A DNA stretch of 64,000 bases from Trichobilharzia regenti (taxonomy: Eukaryota; Platyhelminthes; Trematoda; Strigeidida; Schistosomatidae). Positions 10,584 to 21,839 of the stretch are shown here, one piece after another. Under the pieces are notes generated by a model that saw only the letters and a program-made list of their open reading frames with translations, had not been told where the DNA came from and ran no database searches. A program made the translations under genes and the position numbers. The stretch spans positions 68,448,887 through 68,512,886 of the forward strand of contig OX235262.1 in assembly GCA_944472135.2 (NCBI GenBank). Direction: 5' to 3'. Position 1 is the first letter of the stretch. Each line of letters begins with the position of its first letter.

Positions 10584-10850
10584 CAAATTTACCAGCTAAT
10601 AAAAAGTAAGTCACATTGCAAGAAAGTTCAAATTCCAAGACATTAAAAATGATCAGCAGAGACGTAAATCAACAACCAGTCATGATAATGGTTGTCAGGT
10701 GACACAATGATATCATTCATGTTGAATTCAAATGAGTTCATTTCTTATTAAAACCTGCTCTGAAGATGTTATTTAGAAGGATGACGAAAGCTTCCCAGTT
10801 AAATCAACTAGCTCAGAGAACACAACTAATTCAAAATACTTCATCAGTGC
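10584..10850 (+). mobile_element. P3 PLE tail (terminal repeat region)
   Basis: Continuation of the forward P3 copy: gcaaatttaccagctaataa, gacgtaaatcaacaaccagt, attaaaacctgctctgaaga and gaaagcttcccagttaaatc. Colinear with the reverse copy below 8842. Confidence 0.75.
10758..10795 (+). ncRNA. Hammerhead-like motif in P3, stem II conserved by wobble pairs
   Basis: CTGAAGA (10760-10766), T, then GTTATTT-AGAA-GGATGAC, a 7-pair helix, directly followed by GAAAGC (GAAA 10786-10789). Against the copies at 8.68 and 13.46 kb several bases differ yet the helix still pairs. Confidence 0.65.
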
Positions 10851-11410
10851 CGTTAGACAGCCATACATTCAAAATCAGTTAACCGAAATTCACCCTTAAG
10901 AAGTACCTGAAAATCAAGTAGAATATTTTCAGCAAAGTAGGATTAAAACTCTGTCCACAAGAGTCAAACACCAACGCTTCCCGCGGACAGTCTACGGTCA
11001 GACTGACCATGATTCACTCAAACAAAATCACATCGTAAAACAACACATTATCAATGTACGCACAACCGCAAAGTGAAGCATACACATATATATTGTGATT
11101 AGATCGTCCAGGAAGTATTTTAAAAACAATCATTCGGTTACACCAGTCAACTGAGAATCAAAAATAGATTCCAATATAGCGAAAATATTCATTTAGACAT
11201 CTATAAAAAATAGATTCAAGTATTCATAATTTATCTAGACATTATGTAGAATATTTGCACTTATTTTATCTGAAACTGAGTTGTAGCTTGAAGAAACCAT
11301 ATGGATTCTTATAAAACTTCTTGGGATTATAAACTATCTTAAAGGTTTCTTGAGTTTATAAGCGTTAACCAACATTCATTTACAAGTGCCTAAAGATGAA
11401 ACAGACTTTA
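10851..11410. other. Unassigned stretch
   Basis: AT-rich, no recognised repeat or coding signal. Confidence 0.5.
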
Positions 11411-11423
11411 CAAAATGTTTAGT

Positions 11424-11716
11424 TTACAGGTATTGGTTTTTTAGGGATTTAGTTTGATTGGATGGAGGATTTCATCATGAGTCGATATCAGTTAGAGAAC
11501 CACTAGAGAACCTGGGACTACTGGACAGCTGTTTCGGGTCTCAGTGGCTTAATAGTCTATGAGCTAGCCTTGAAACCAGAAGGTCCTGGGTTCGACTCCT
11601 AGAGGGTGCGTACTGCTGAAGAGTCCCAAACTAGGACGGAGGAAACATCTCTCCAGTACCCCAAAGTTTTGCAGTGGTTCTCTAATTGATGTCAGGTCAT
11701 GATGAAATACCCCATC
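11424..11716. mobile_element. R1 fold-back retroposon with 13-bp TSD
   Basis: Left part (11424-11545) is a reverse R1 3' half ending at gacagctgtttcg. It is joined to a forward copy from gggtctcagtggctt with tRNA-like A and B boxes (ggttcgactc near 11590), hammerhead and 3' arm. Exact direct repeats caaaatgtttagt flank the whole unit at 11411-11423 and 11717-11729, so it entered the genome as one piece. Confidence 0.88.
11611..11658 (+). ncRNA. Hammerhead ribozyme (R1) with 4-nt insertion
   Basis: Stem I TACTG/CAGTA (11611-11615, 11654-11658), core CTGAAGA (11616-11622), stem II GTCC/GGAC (11623-11637), GAAA (11642-11645). An extra GGAG at 11638-11641 separates stem II from GAAA and probably disrupts the fold. 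Confidence 0.7.
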
Positions 11717-11729
11717 CAAAATGTTTAGT

Positions 11730-12189
11730 GATTAATTTTTTTTGACAATTTGAGTCATTTCCTCACAACTTTCTTTTTCAGAAAGAAGTTAAGTAAATAA
11801 GTCTAGCTATGTTATAAAGTATCTAATAGAAAATTCCTTATCATAAATGAATGCTCATTTGGTTACCGTTATAAATGATTTTACACAATCATACACTACA
11901 TTCAAGTTGATAAGTTAAATAACAAGTGGTTAACAGAAAGTAGCAAACTTAAGTTTAGTTGTCATTTGACCTCCTGGAATTTTTCCAGACAACTGTCTTA
12001 TTTCAAGATGTATTGCATCGCAAAATTATATATTAGTTAAATAACAGCATTAAAGAATCAGGTCGTCAAAGAGCTATACTGTACAACTTCGGATACATTG
12101 CACCAAAGAGATTATGGCTTCGTAGCATCACATAGAAGCTCAAAAACACAATTGTACCGTAGAAAAATGGTTGCTTTCATTTCTTACAT
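11730..12189. other. Unassigned stretch
   Basis: AT-rich. Nothing recognised. Confidence 0.5.
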
Positions 12190-12415
12190 TCCAAGTGGAA
12201 AATAGGTCTTCATGTCTTAAAGTTTCAGTAGCACGATTGTCGTTTATTTTTACCGGATGTGGGCTACCGGCCTTACTTCCAACCTTCCCTCTCTGTCAAG
12301 CTTACAGTCCATTGGGTATTAAACATGGGCGGCGGTTTAAGAGTGTATTGGCTGAGAGTCGAATTCAAACCTACTGCAGCGTTAGACAGCATTCGGCCAT
12401 TGAACCGACCACAAC
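12190..12415 (-). repeat. S1 tRNA-headed SINE, diverged
   Basis: Minus strand: tRNA-like head with RC B box (gagagtcgaattc near 12353), body with the cttgacagagagggaaggtt block, and end gcttta/cctattttcca near 12190-12210. It lies just upstream of a second S1 copy in the same orientation. Confidence 0.7.
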
Positions 12416-12424
12416 AACATTTAA

Positions 12425-12655
12425 AAAAAATTCTTTTACGTTTTTAGTGGAAAATAGGTCTTTAGGCTCTGAATTTTTGGTAGCAGTGGTACTTATTTTT
12501 TCAGGATGGGGTTATTAGTCTCACGTCCAACCTCCCCTCTTACACGGTCTTATTACCGGCTTGATGAAGTAAAGGAGTACGTCGGCTGGGGATCGAACCC
12601 CGGACCACCTGCGTGGTTGGTGAGTATTCTACCGCTAAGCCACCAACTCACGATA
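12425..12655 (-). repeat. S1 tRNA-headed SINE
   Basis: Minus strand starts with gtggcttagcggtagaatac (A box), gttcgatccccagccg (B box, 12585-12600), then tactcctttacttcatcaag, aataagaccgtgtaag, ggggaggttggacgtgag and cctaaagacctattttccac. It would be a polymerase III transcribed SINE. Its 3' end resembles the L1 3' end. Confidence 0.85.
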
Positions 12656-13164
12656 GCATTTCATTCCAGCATCCACAAGACTGCACATTTCAAGCTGTTG
12701 GTCAGTATAGGCAGCTTAGAAAAATATTTCAATATCCAATATTCTGAGGTGAAGCTTTCTGAACAAGTCTGTTCGTTGGTGTGTGTGTTTTACTTCCAAA
12801 ATTAATAATCTTCTAAGAATAGTTGTTTTTATTTGAAAGGAATGAATATCTCAAAAATTATTGTTTAAATGTAATTGGTTTCGAAATCCCTTTGTCATTT
12901 AAAACTAGATGACAAATAAACTCAATATCTGTCATCACTTCAACAAACTGACATTAAATCATCCTCAGAAACAATGAAGGAAAATCGTTTTACCTTACAG
13001 TGTACGACTCTACTCTGTGTGGACAAAAACACCCAATAGAGAAAGAATAGAAAGCTAATATCATCTTTAAGATAGACTGCATTGATTGTAAAAGCGGATG
13101 TCCTCTTCATTTTCGTATCAATGATCCCCAATTAGCAGTTAAAAGACACAAGAAGCACCCCCCC
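12656..13164. other. Unassigned stretch
   Basis: A minus-strand 63-codon frame (13131-12940) lacks recognisable features. Nothing else seen. Confidence 0.45.
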
Positions 13165-13530
13165 TGTCGATTCACGTGGACAACTACGAACACCAGTTAA
13201 ACTAGGACAGCTTAAGAATTTTAAACAGAAGAAAGATAAAGAGTACTAGAGAATTCCTGGATGCCTAGTACTCGAATCTATTAGCAATGAAGAGATATTC
13301 GATCACAGGGGCAAAAAGTCAAATATTGGGTCAACGGTTGGATCAGTATCAATCCTAGAGGATACAATCACGAGGGAATCAACGGAAACATTCAACCACA
13401 GTGAATGTTACTGGGAGAGATAAACACTTCATTCATAAGAAAATCTCAGAGCACTGAAGATATAGTCCAGAAGGAAAATGAAAGCTTTCCAATTAAACCA
13501 TCCAACTGGGGGAGAGCAGCAACAAAACTT
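13165..13530 (+). mobile_element. P3 PLE remnant: nuclease C-terminus and tail
   Basis: 13170-13310 is a degenerate version of the P3 C-terminal coding region (gtggacaactacgaacacca; actagagaattcctggatgc). The tail follows with cactgaagatatagtccaga, gaaagctttccaattaaacc and caactggg at 13457-13510. Many stops. Confidence 0.65.
13455..13492 (+). ncRNA. Hammerhead-like motif in P3 (decayed)
   Basis: CTGAAGA, then atagtcc-agaa-ggaaaat, then GAAAGC. Stem II has lost pairs relative to the 8.68 and 10.77 kb copies, but the AGAA loop and both boxes remain. Confidence 0.5.
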
Positions 13531-15119
13531 GGATTAAAGTCCTTGAACGATATCTTTCTTCCCTAAGTATAACTGTTAACAGCGTATCATATATGCTGTT
13601 AACTCCACTAGTAAGTTGGTAAACATTTCTACTAAATAAAAGTGCTCGTTTGTTAGGTATAAGTAATCAGTGACGAGTTGTGCTTTTCGATAGTAAGACG
13701 GAGGAGATAATGTGAGGAGGAATTGAAGGTTTAAGGGAAACCATGAAGACGGATAAAAGAAAGGACTTCAGAGGAGAGAATGAAATCTAGATGTGCTGTT
13801 TTTGAAGCCCTATCTAATAATCAGTTATATAAACGTCAAAATTAACTATTTGATCTGTCGGTAATTATCTGATAGAATCACTGAGAAACTCTTCACTTTA
13901 CCAAACTGACAGTTAAGTCAGCTGTTTTATCTTAAAGGGTATACAAAGCAATAATAATTATAATATACACACATCACATTTATACAACATTCTTTAATAG
14001 AAATCCATTATTGGCGGCAATTATTACAAAGGAACGTTTAGCATTCTTCTCTTTGAATTCCCCTTCTAAAGGTGAGAAATATTCACACAAGCATTTTTGA
14101 TTATGTGAATACAAAGAGCAAACAGAAAGTGTGTGTGTGAATGACCTAATCCTATTGCTGCTCCCTAATTGATGATAAAGTTGATAAGTAAACAAACCGC
14201 AATTAAATTACATCAGTCATTAACACCTTACACATATAGACAGATGTAAAAAGAATCTTATTCCTTCAGTCCCCTCCCCCTCCGCTCAGACACACACACA
14301 CACAAGCACTCAGACAATTATCTACTCCCTGCCGAGATGAATTAGTGAACAGTGAATAGAAGGTATATCTCATTGTATAAAAGAAAAGAGACAGAAATAA
14401 TGTTAAGGTGTGATGTTAAGTACAGGCAAATAACGCGTAGAAAGCGTAGAAGACAATCAAATAACTGTCAGTATATTTGTAGAACATCAGTCATTTTTAT
14501 TCAATAATAATAATAATAATGAAAAGAGTAGCGGATAACATTGAAACAGATGTTTACAGGTGCTTTGAATCAAAGTACAGTGGAGGAATGCTTTTTATGT
14601 GAAGTGCCGATTGTTAAAATGAAATCACCAAAAAGAAAGAAAAAAGAAAAACCATACGTGTTTAACATAAAATCAGTCTGTATATAGTTGCTATTGTTAT
14701 TTTTCCCCCTATAATTCTTCTCTTAATGGCAGTTGTAGTTGTAGTAGTCGTAGTAGTGGTAGTAGTAGTAGTATGATTGACATAAGACCAATTCTATCTA
14801 ATTCGCTATTTCTGCTTTTTTTCTTTCTTTCTTTCTTTCTTTTGGGTGCTTTTGTTACCAACTTAATTACTTCATAGAAAGTCTTTATAAGTCATAAATT
14901 TCGGCAGAAGAAAGATTAAGTCAACAGAAAACTGTTAGTAATTATAGAAAGAAGCTGAAACTGTTAGAAATGTTTACTTGAAGAAAAGTCATTTTAATAT
15001 TATTATAAATATTCGTTTCAATTAAAATTTAAAAATTTCAAATTAACCACTTTAGAGTTGCTAACCATCATTTTTCTTTACCCTCTTTTCAGGGAAGACA
15101 TTTAAAGTAATATATGTAT
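13531..15119. other. Unassigned AT-rich stretch with microsatellites
   Basis: Simple repeats: (CA)n at about 14290-14303, (AAT)n at about 14504-14520, GTA-rich tract at about 14738-14772, (CTTT)n at about 14819-14841. A 71-codon minus frame (14195-13980) shows no recognisable domain. Confidence 0.5.
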
Positions 15120-15990
15120 GACTCATGTTTGATGTCACACAAAATCGAAGACCTACAAGCGAAAATCGACAAACTGGTCGAAGAGGCAGCCGGCGAAGAC
15201 AGGATTCCAGATGAACATAGACAAGAAGGAGGTTATGAAACAACAGCAGCAACATCCAGCGTCAATCACCATCGATCAACGGGAGGGATTTGAAAGAGGT
15301 TACTTCATTCACTCACTTACCTAGGGAGCATTGTCTCAACTACAGGCAGCTGGAAAGGACGAAGATGTCAAATCGAGCGAGAATCGGGAAGGAGAGAAAC
15401 ACATTCACTCATCAACCTGAAACAACCGATCTGGAAATCTTCGTCACTCAGCCAGAATCAACAACAAAATTCGGTAGAATTTTCAAAACAAACAACGTCA
15501 AGTCAGTCAGTTCTTCTATACGGATCAGAAACTTGGCGGACGGGCGGGTCACATAGAATATTTCCAACAGGCTATTGCAGACTGTTATTAACAACTGTCT
15601 TCACTCTATACTGAAGATCAGACGGCCGGGGCCGGAAAGAATCACCAACAAGAAATTATGGCTGGGAACAAACAAAGCAATAACTAATCGCCAACCAACA
15701 AATATGCAGGAGAAAGTGGAGATGGATTGGACACTCGTTGAGGAGGCCGGTTGGTGACATTGCGCTTCAGACCATTGCTCGAGTGGAACTCGAAAGGGAA
15801 GCGGCAAGTGGGATGTCAGTGCAAGGGTGACATGGAGGAGATCATGTGAAGCGGAGGTGAAACAGTATGGACTAACATGGATGCAGGTGAAAAGTGCAGC
15901 AGAAGGAAGACAGAAGCATGTGGAGACGTGCAGTTGAATCCCTATGTCCCACTAGGAACCCAAGGGAACAATAATAATATTATGTATGAA
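15120..15990 (+). mobile_element. 5'-truncated L1 (SR2-like RTE) copy
   Basis: Begins just after the FADD box (atgtttgatgtcacacaaaa) and encodes fragments such as EVTSFTHLPREHCLNY, the linker rich in CAG, SIRIRNLADGR, and the C-terminal WRWIG-like block near 15715. It ends with ccctatgtcccactaggaac and (AAT)n at about 15968-15985. The frame changes several times. It belongs to the subfamily of the 39-43 kb copies. Confidence 0.88.
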
Positions 15991-17079
15991 ATAAGTATTT
16001 TTCTCAAAGAAATTATACAACGAATTTCACTTTTAGTGTTAAAATAACGTTTAAAATCAGCTAAAAATGCCTTTGAAATTACAAGATGTGAGTGCTTAAG
16101 CATAGTACTGAGCTGGAAGTATCCGGCATCCTCCTCGTTGACACAGTTGAACAATCAGCAAGCACCTCTCATATGTCATCTCTAAATGTGTGTATCAATT
16201 CATTTGTAACTCAGGGAGCAGTTACATTAGGAGAACAGAAAGAAGCAGGAATGTCAGATTCTTTGAGCATGTACCAGACAGCCTTTGACTGAAGGGACCG
16301 AATAGTTTAAACTCATCACTTAAAAAACCTGATAGATACAGGATACTAAGTGGGCGAATTGGGAGCATTCAAAATAATTAACAGACAGAACAGACCAAGT
16401 CTTCTTCGGTTTGCTAAAGCTATCTCAATAAAATCTACTGAAACGTGACCTATAAGTTCAAAAGAAATCCGATGTAAGACTTCATTTACCCTGGTAACTA
16501 TTCATATCCCACCCTAAATTTCCCCTTGACTTTAGTATTAGACTTAATTTTTAATCTTTTGAATTATATTCAGTGTATTACATCATCGTCCTGTCATTCG
16601 ACTTCCGACACACCGAATTTTGATTTCACAATCTTATAAGTTCTGATCACTGCATTTTATTATCTCTGACTGAGCAATTATCACTAGCTTATCGCCACCC
16701 CGACATCGAATTTGTTCATTTTTTTTAAATAAAAAGTTAGCTTTTATAATATATACATATACTAATCATTTGAGAGAACCTTATCATCTTTGTGTTGTGT
16801 TTCACTAAGACTTCCCCAAAACAATTCTTACTTGAAGATTGATTCATCATGATAAAAAAATGCGTGTTAAATCTGTGCTATAGTTAATATTATAGGTTGT
16901 ACGCAGGTGATGAGAACGGACGAAATAAAATAGGTCCATTTTATTCTCCGATAAGTGTTTGTTTAGTCTCTATCGAGATCATATATATTTGTCACAAATC
17001 TCATGAGTCAGCTGTCTAGTGGTTGATGGAAGTAGCTTTAATCCTCAATGAGACTGAGTGACTGACTGAATGGTTTCAA
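15991..17079. other. Unassigned AT-rich stretch
   Basis: Short open frames on both strands have no recognisable motifs. Nothing else supported. Confidence 0.5.
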
Positions 17080-17505
17080 CATAGAACTTTGCACCTATGT
17101 GTAACATTTCGAGCCACCCCACCCCATGCAGAACACAAAGCAAGAGAAGAAAGTAAAAAGAAATGTAAAATAGAGATAGTAAACAGATGTATGAGGTAAG
17201 AAGAATAGTAATATCGAAGAACGATATAGTTTTATTGGGTATTATAAGTCACAAGGAGTGGATGCATCAGCGCCAGCCATTGAGAACGATTTTGAGCCAT
17301 ATCACCAATTGTTTCCGGCCATTGCTTTATACAGTCCTGAGGACCTCAACTAGAAAGTTTACACCTCCCTACATGGCTAGCTTAAACTAACTGTTGTGGA
17401 TTTCATTGACTGATGAAGCCATGTTTTGGTCTGACCATCCTTAGTTGGAACAACATCACTTAGCGGAGACGCGGAAACATCTCGATGACGAGTCAAAAAT
17501 AGAAC
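17080..17505 (-). mobile_element. L2 (second RTE-like family) 3' end
   Basis: Reverse copy of the element seen forward at 33.8-34.35 kb. Shared blocks on the minus strand are ccaactaaggatggtcagac, tcaatgaaatccacaacagt, attggtgatatggctcaaaa and gcgctgatgcatccactcct, corresponding to the protein block IGDMAQNR-QWRRCIHSL. The coding part is broken. Confidence 0.75.
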
Positions 17506-19299
17506 CAAGCATGCTTATTAAATTTTACCACTAGCCACTTATGACGAAATTAATATGTAAGGAAAAAATGATGACGTATAAATGAAGCCAAAAGATTACA
17601 ATGTTTGAACTGTCAACTTTCCATCGCTGCTTATTTTATTCCTATTATTTTTTGTTGCAGTCTTATTCACTATCTCCAGGGTAATCAGTATATCCCTGAA
17701 GAGTCTTAACTGAAGATAAGATACTTATTGAATGCCACTTGTTTACTGTTGTTCTTGTTCTTTGTCATTATCTAACGACTTAAGATTCATAGGTATCTTA
17801 CTAGTTATTATCATAATCACCACTTAATACGGCTGTTTTAATCATATGCTGATATGATCAGATTCAGTCAGTATATACATGAATATATAATCATAGCAGA
17901 AGTAATCTCATACAGTGTTACAAGTGGTCTTCGATCCAACTGTGCAAATTGAATGCTCTCAAAAATTGTTCAACATGTATACACTTCACTTCATCTATAT
18001 GCATGTGTATGTGTAATGTGTTATCAATTCAAACATATTATAATCAGTACATATATACATATTCATTAATCATGTTCTTTGCATAGCCAGCCAGCCACCC
18101 AGTCGGTCAGTCAGTCAGTCAGTTATTTCTGAAGATCATGTAGTTTTAATCACCTTGACTGAATTCGACTAGTTTTATTTTGGCTAAGCACTTAATTTTA
18201 TTGCTTACAGACCACAGAAAAATTTATTCACTCATTTATTCCGTTTCATTTCACTATTCAGTAATAATTGTTAAAGAACTTGTAAAATGAATCAATAAGG
18301 AAGTTTTTGTTTTCCCTTTCCTTACTGCTTGTTCTAGTGTTCACTTCATATTTTCTACAGTAGATGATTAATATGATGCAGCTACAGTTAGGAGATTGTA
18401 CATTAAGTGTGAAATAAAGAACCGTTAACCGTGAAAACTACTAAAAAGAAACTTAAAAATGACTGATGTGTAATAGTGACTGATGTAATTTGTTAAAGGT
18501 ATTTTGAATTTCGCGTCGACTGATTGTCCTGCGCCGAAATGATTGATCCCTGCTGATATGATGCTTCATAGTACTGTAACAGTGTAATAAATGAATGTTT
18601 ACTTGGAATTTGATGTCTTTAAGTGACGAAATAATTTACACTTTATCTCTAAACTCTCATTCGCACTAATCTTCCGTGTTGTGCTACTTCTGGCCTTTAA
18701 ACTGTGTTTCTTTGCTTTCTTTTCACGTCTCCCATGTTCTACTGCAATACTCGTGCATTCGCTGTCTTTGACATCAAGGCTATGTTGATAAACGTCTCTT
18801 TACATACTACTGATAAATCTTATCAGTAGCACATGCCGCAGTACGAATGCTTTGACGTTGTTGTCAGATAAACTTGATTTCACTTGGGTACCTGGTACAA
18901 CAACTGATGAGCAATGTACAGTCCTAGATTTCACTGTTAGCTACCAACCAACCAGGAAAGACTAACGTAATTGTAAAATATTTTGTTTGTATGGTAACTA
19001 GTGTGACTATCGACTTCTCAGTGGTGGTTGTTTATTGGGAAACAGGTTTTCGGTTGTAAAGGTAGGATAAGTGACACTGTCAGATTCTTAATTTATCCAT
19101 TTTGTCAACGACGCGCATTCTATAAAAATGAGTCAAATAGTCCATCTCCCAGCTAAAACCTCATGAAATAATTTAGGCTTCTGATCCAATTTATCATTAT
19201 AAACTAAGAAAATTGCTGTAGCGTACGACATTCAATAGGCGACTGGCCATCGGAAGAATAGCCCTCTAGTCGAAATGTTAGAGAGAGGTAAATTCAGTC
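17506..19299. other. Unassigned AT-rich stretch
   Basis: Contains a GTCA tetranucleotide run at about 18088-18124. No coding or repeat family recognised. Confidence 0.5.
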
Positions 19300-19645
19300 T
19301 ATGAAAGAAGCGGCGTGGCATTGTGCTCCTTTCAATTTTAAGCAAAATATTAGGCCTCCTCATCCCAGAAGGACTAAAGGAAGCCCTGCATGAGTGACTT
19401 CGTCTCAATTTCATCGACTTTGAAAGGGTCTTCGGTAGCGTCAACCGTGAAGTGATCTAAGAACTCCTTCAACACTACGGGATACAGAGACGAAAACATT
19501 TACGAATCTTATTCAGCCACAGCTATATGATGATGCTGTATACCAAGCAATTTATAATGAAATGCTTTTGAAGTGAGGACAGAAGAAGGACATAGTGCCT
19601 ACTATCATGGATCGTCTTCCTAAATTTGAAGGAATAGACCCTGCA
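19300..19645 (+). pseudogene. Old L1-like RT palm fragment
   Basis: Reads LNFIDFERVFGSVNREVI at about 19400-19455, matching the RTE motif LNFIDFEKAFDSVDREVIW of the 43 kb copy, followed by ELLQHYGI and the equivalent of IQQLYDNGTC (cacagctatatgatgatgct). Stops interrupt it (taa near 19459). The catalytic FADD part is not seen. A solitary internal RT piece, probably ancient. Confidence 0.75.
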
Positions 19646-19982
19646 ACAGACCGTGATCAGTGACAAGATAGGCGTACCTTAGACTGAAGGAAAGTTCTCA
19701 GAATTTCGAGGATGATTTATTTCCCATGTTTCAAAAACTTGGGTACCAGGAGTTTGAGTTTTCAAACTAGCCATTAAGTTTGGTGCACATCAATAAGTGT
19801 TCATACAGGAGAGTAACATTCATCTTTCGTTATGCTGCTTCCCATTAACTGATTGGGCAATACATGGTGACATCGACAACATATTTAGCTATTAGAGAAT
19901 TTTGTAGTCATCTGTTGGATTTATAGGAATTTCATCGTATAAACCGACTTTTTAAGTTATTGATAAACATGAGAAAATTTTC

Positions 19983-20395
19983 AAGTATCGGTTTTGTAGG
20001 GAATTATGTTTGATTGGTTGGGGGGATTTCATCATGAGCTGACATCAGTTCGAGAACAGCTGGAATAATAACAGGAAGCACTGGACAGCCAGTCACTTTG
20101 TAAGCATAGTTTGGGACTCTTTAACGGTACGCACCAACTGGCGTTTGAGCCCAGGATCTTATGGTTACAATGCGAGCTCATAGATCATTAAGCCACTGGG
20201 ACCCGATCTAATAACTAGCCTATGAATTCCAATTTCTGCCAATTCGCGACATAGAGCGACCCTTTCGCAATGTCTTCTTTGATGAGTTACTGCCTTACCT
20301 CCAACCTCCTGTACCCTACTGGTCACAGCTTCCCATTAGGACCCTAGGTAACTGCCTGAATAGTGCCAGTCACTATTGAGCATCAGACCAACTGT
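19983..20395 (-). repeat. R1 hammerhead retroposon, long copy
   Basis: Plus-strand order: 3' arm (atttcatcatgagctgacat at 20025), decayed hammerhead (gtttgggactctttaac), tRNA-like part (gagctcatagatcattaagc), leader to gagcatcag. The leader (tacctccaacctcctgtacc, cttcccattaggaccctagg) shows the full length of the family's 5' region. Confidence 0.8.
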
Positions 20396-20575
20396 CAAGT
20401 ATTGATTTTGTAGGGATTTTTATGAGTTGATTGGTTGGAGGATTTCATCATGAGCTGTATGCTGATGAAGAGTCCAAAACTAGGACGAAACAGCTGTCCG
20501 GTACTCCCAGGTTTTCCAATGGTTCAGTAACTGATGTCAGTTCATGATGAAATGTAATCTACCAAACATTGGAAA
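20396..20575. mobile_element. R1 short fold-back copy
   Basis: Reverse R1 3' arm (20401-20457, ending catgagctg) fused directly to a forward hammerhead and 3' arm (20458-20555). The tRNA-like head is absent, so the two arms almost form a hairpin. Confidence 0.75.
20457..20504 (+). ncRNA. Hammerhead ribozyme, near-intact (R1)
   Basis: tgctg-ATGAAGA-gtcc-aaaacta-ggac-GAAA-cagctgtc-cggta. Stem II is perfect, stem III is the CAGCTG dyad, and stem I pairs with two wobbles. The first core base is A in place of C, as in the copies at 10.36 and 32.5 kb. Confidence 0.65.
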
Positions 20576-20756
20576 ACTTCTGGGTTAGAATTCACCGGCA
20601 CATGGTCTTCGATTACTGCGAAGAATGCAAGAGCCAACACGTCCTACTTGTTTTTCGCATCTTTTCTAACTGACATCTGCCTGTGTCAGAATTTATCTCG
20701 AATTCAAAATTCACCATCTTCTCTCCACCTTTTGTTTCTATTGTTCGTCTCATATA

Positions 20757-21597
20757 TTGATGATTTCTAAAAAAAATATTCCGTCTTACCTTCTACATCA
20801 AGAAGTTAAGACATTCTGGAATACCCAACCCTTGCTCCTACAGTTTGTTAACTCCCGTATTCTGACTATTATTCTCCATTGTTCCCCCTTAGTTTTTCCA
20901 AGGCTACTGAAGAAAGACTATAACTTATTACGAAGGATGTTAAAGGTTGTCAGAAGGGTAAGCTACGTGCCACTTAACCAGCTTGTTGATATTCTGGTTG
21001 ACAAGCACATGGACTCATGTGAAAAATGGGCAAAATCCATTTTATCTAACTCACACCACCCTCTTCATTCACAAATCTCCCCTTGTATCTCATCAGGAAA
21101 AACTAGAAGCCTATATAAAAAACTATATGCTCGCACTAGTAGGTACGAAAACTCAACCATACCTTACTAAGCTCGTGTTCTGTGTGATAAAGAAAGCATT
21201 AGGCATGATACCTATAACTTAATAAACAGTCAGTAGAACAACTGCATCTCGTCTTTCCAATTCATATCTTTTATAGGTACAATCTTTCCTTTCATTCTTT
21301 TCCTTTTCTCTCTGTTTTCTTCTCTTTTATGTGCTCCTTTGTTTCTTTCTCCGGCTTACGCCAGTAAATATGCTAGATCCTACTTTTCTAGCACCTTCAA
21401 ACACGGTTTAATTTTGGCTCTGCTACCGACATGCTAATATTTTGTTGCCAAAACTAACTGAGATTACCCTTAATCTATGTAGAATTTTATTTTATTGTTA
21501 ATTTACTAACTGGATGCAATAATGTAGTAAAATGCTGATAATTCCATTCTGTATCGCAAGTACTGTTTTGGAATAAAGCTATTATCATTCATTCATT
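20757..21597 (+). mobile_element. L3 (CR1/jockey-like) non-LTR element, 3' end
   Basis: The 137-codon frame at 20757-21170 contains LLKKDYNLLRRMLKVVRR, PLNQLVDILVDKH, HHPLHSQISPCISSGKTRS and ARTSRYENSTIPYLTKL, the C-terminal extension of schistosome non-LTR RT proteins of the CR1/jockey type; the RT palm itself is missing. The 3' UTR ends in ggaataaagctattatcatt with an (ATTC)n tail at about 21588-21598. A related 3' end lies at 58.5-58.6 kb. The upstream Met is arbitrary. Class assignment is from memory of family patterns, hence moderate. Confidence 0.7.
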
Positions 21598-21839
21598 CAA
21601 CTACGTATTGCACAGTTAAATATTTTTGACGCTTATTTTAAAAATAATCTTTAACAAAATGCTTTTACTATTTAAGCAACGTTCTAAAAATTAATAGTCA
21701 CTTTGCTTCAATCTTCACAAAGTTCATTCAGTCAACTTATTTGCACCTTTTGGGGGATATCAGGTCTTTGTAGGCTACTCACATTTCTTGTAGCCTGTGA
21801 ATAACACTTTATGTAATTTGAATTCATTTTATTTTAGCT
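21598..21839. other. Unassigned spacer
   Basis: AT-rich, nothing recognised. Confidence 0.45.

Noticed and set aside
14281..14841. Polypyrimidine, CA, GTA and CTTT tracts as regulatory elements
   Set aside because: Ordinary microsatellites; no associated gene or motif.
19232..19444. 70-codon minus-strand frame
   Set aside because: Overlaps the plus-strand L1 RT remnant; shadow.
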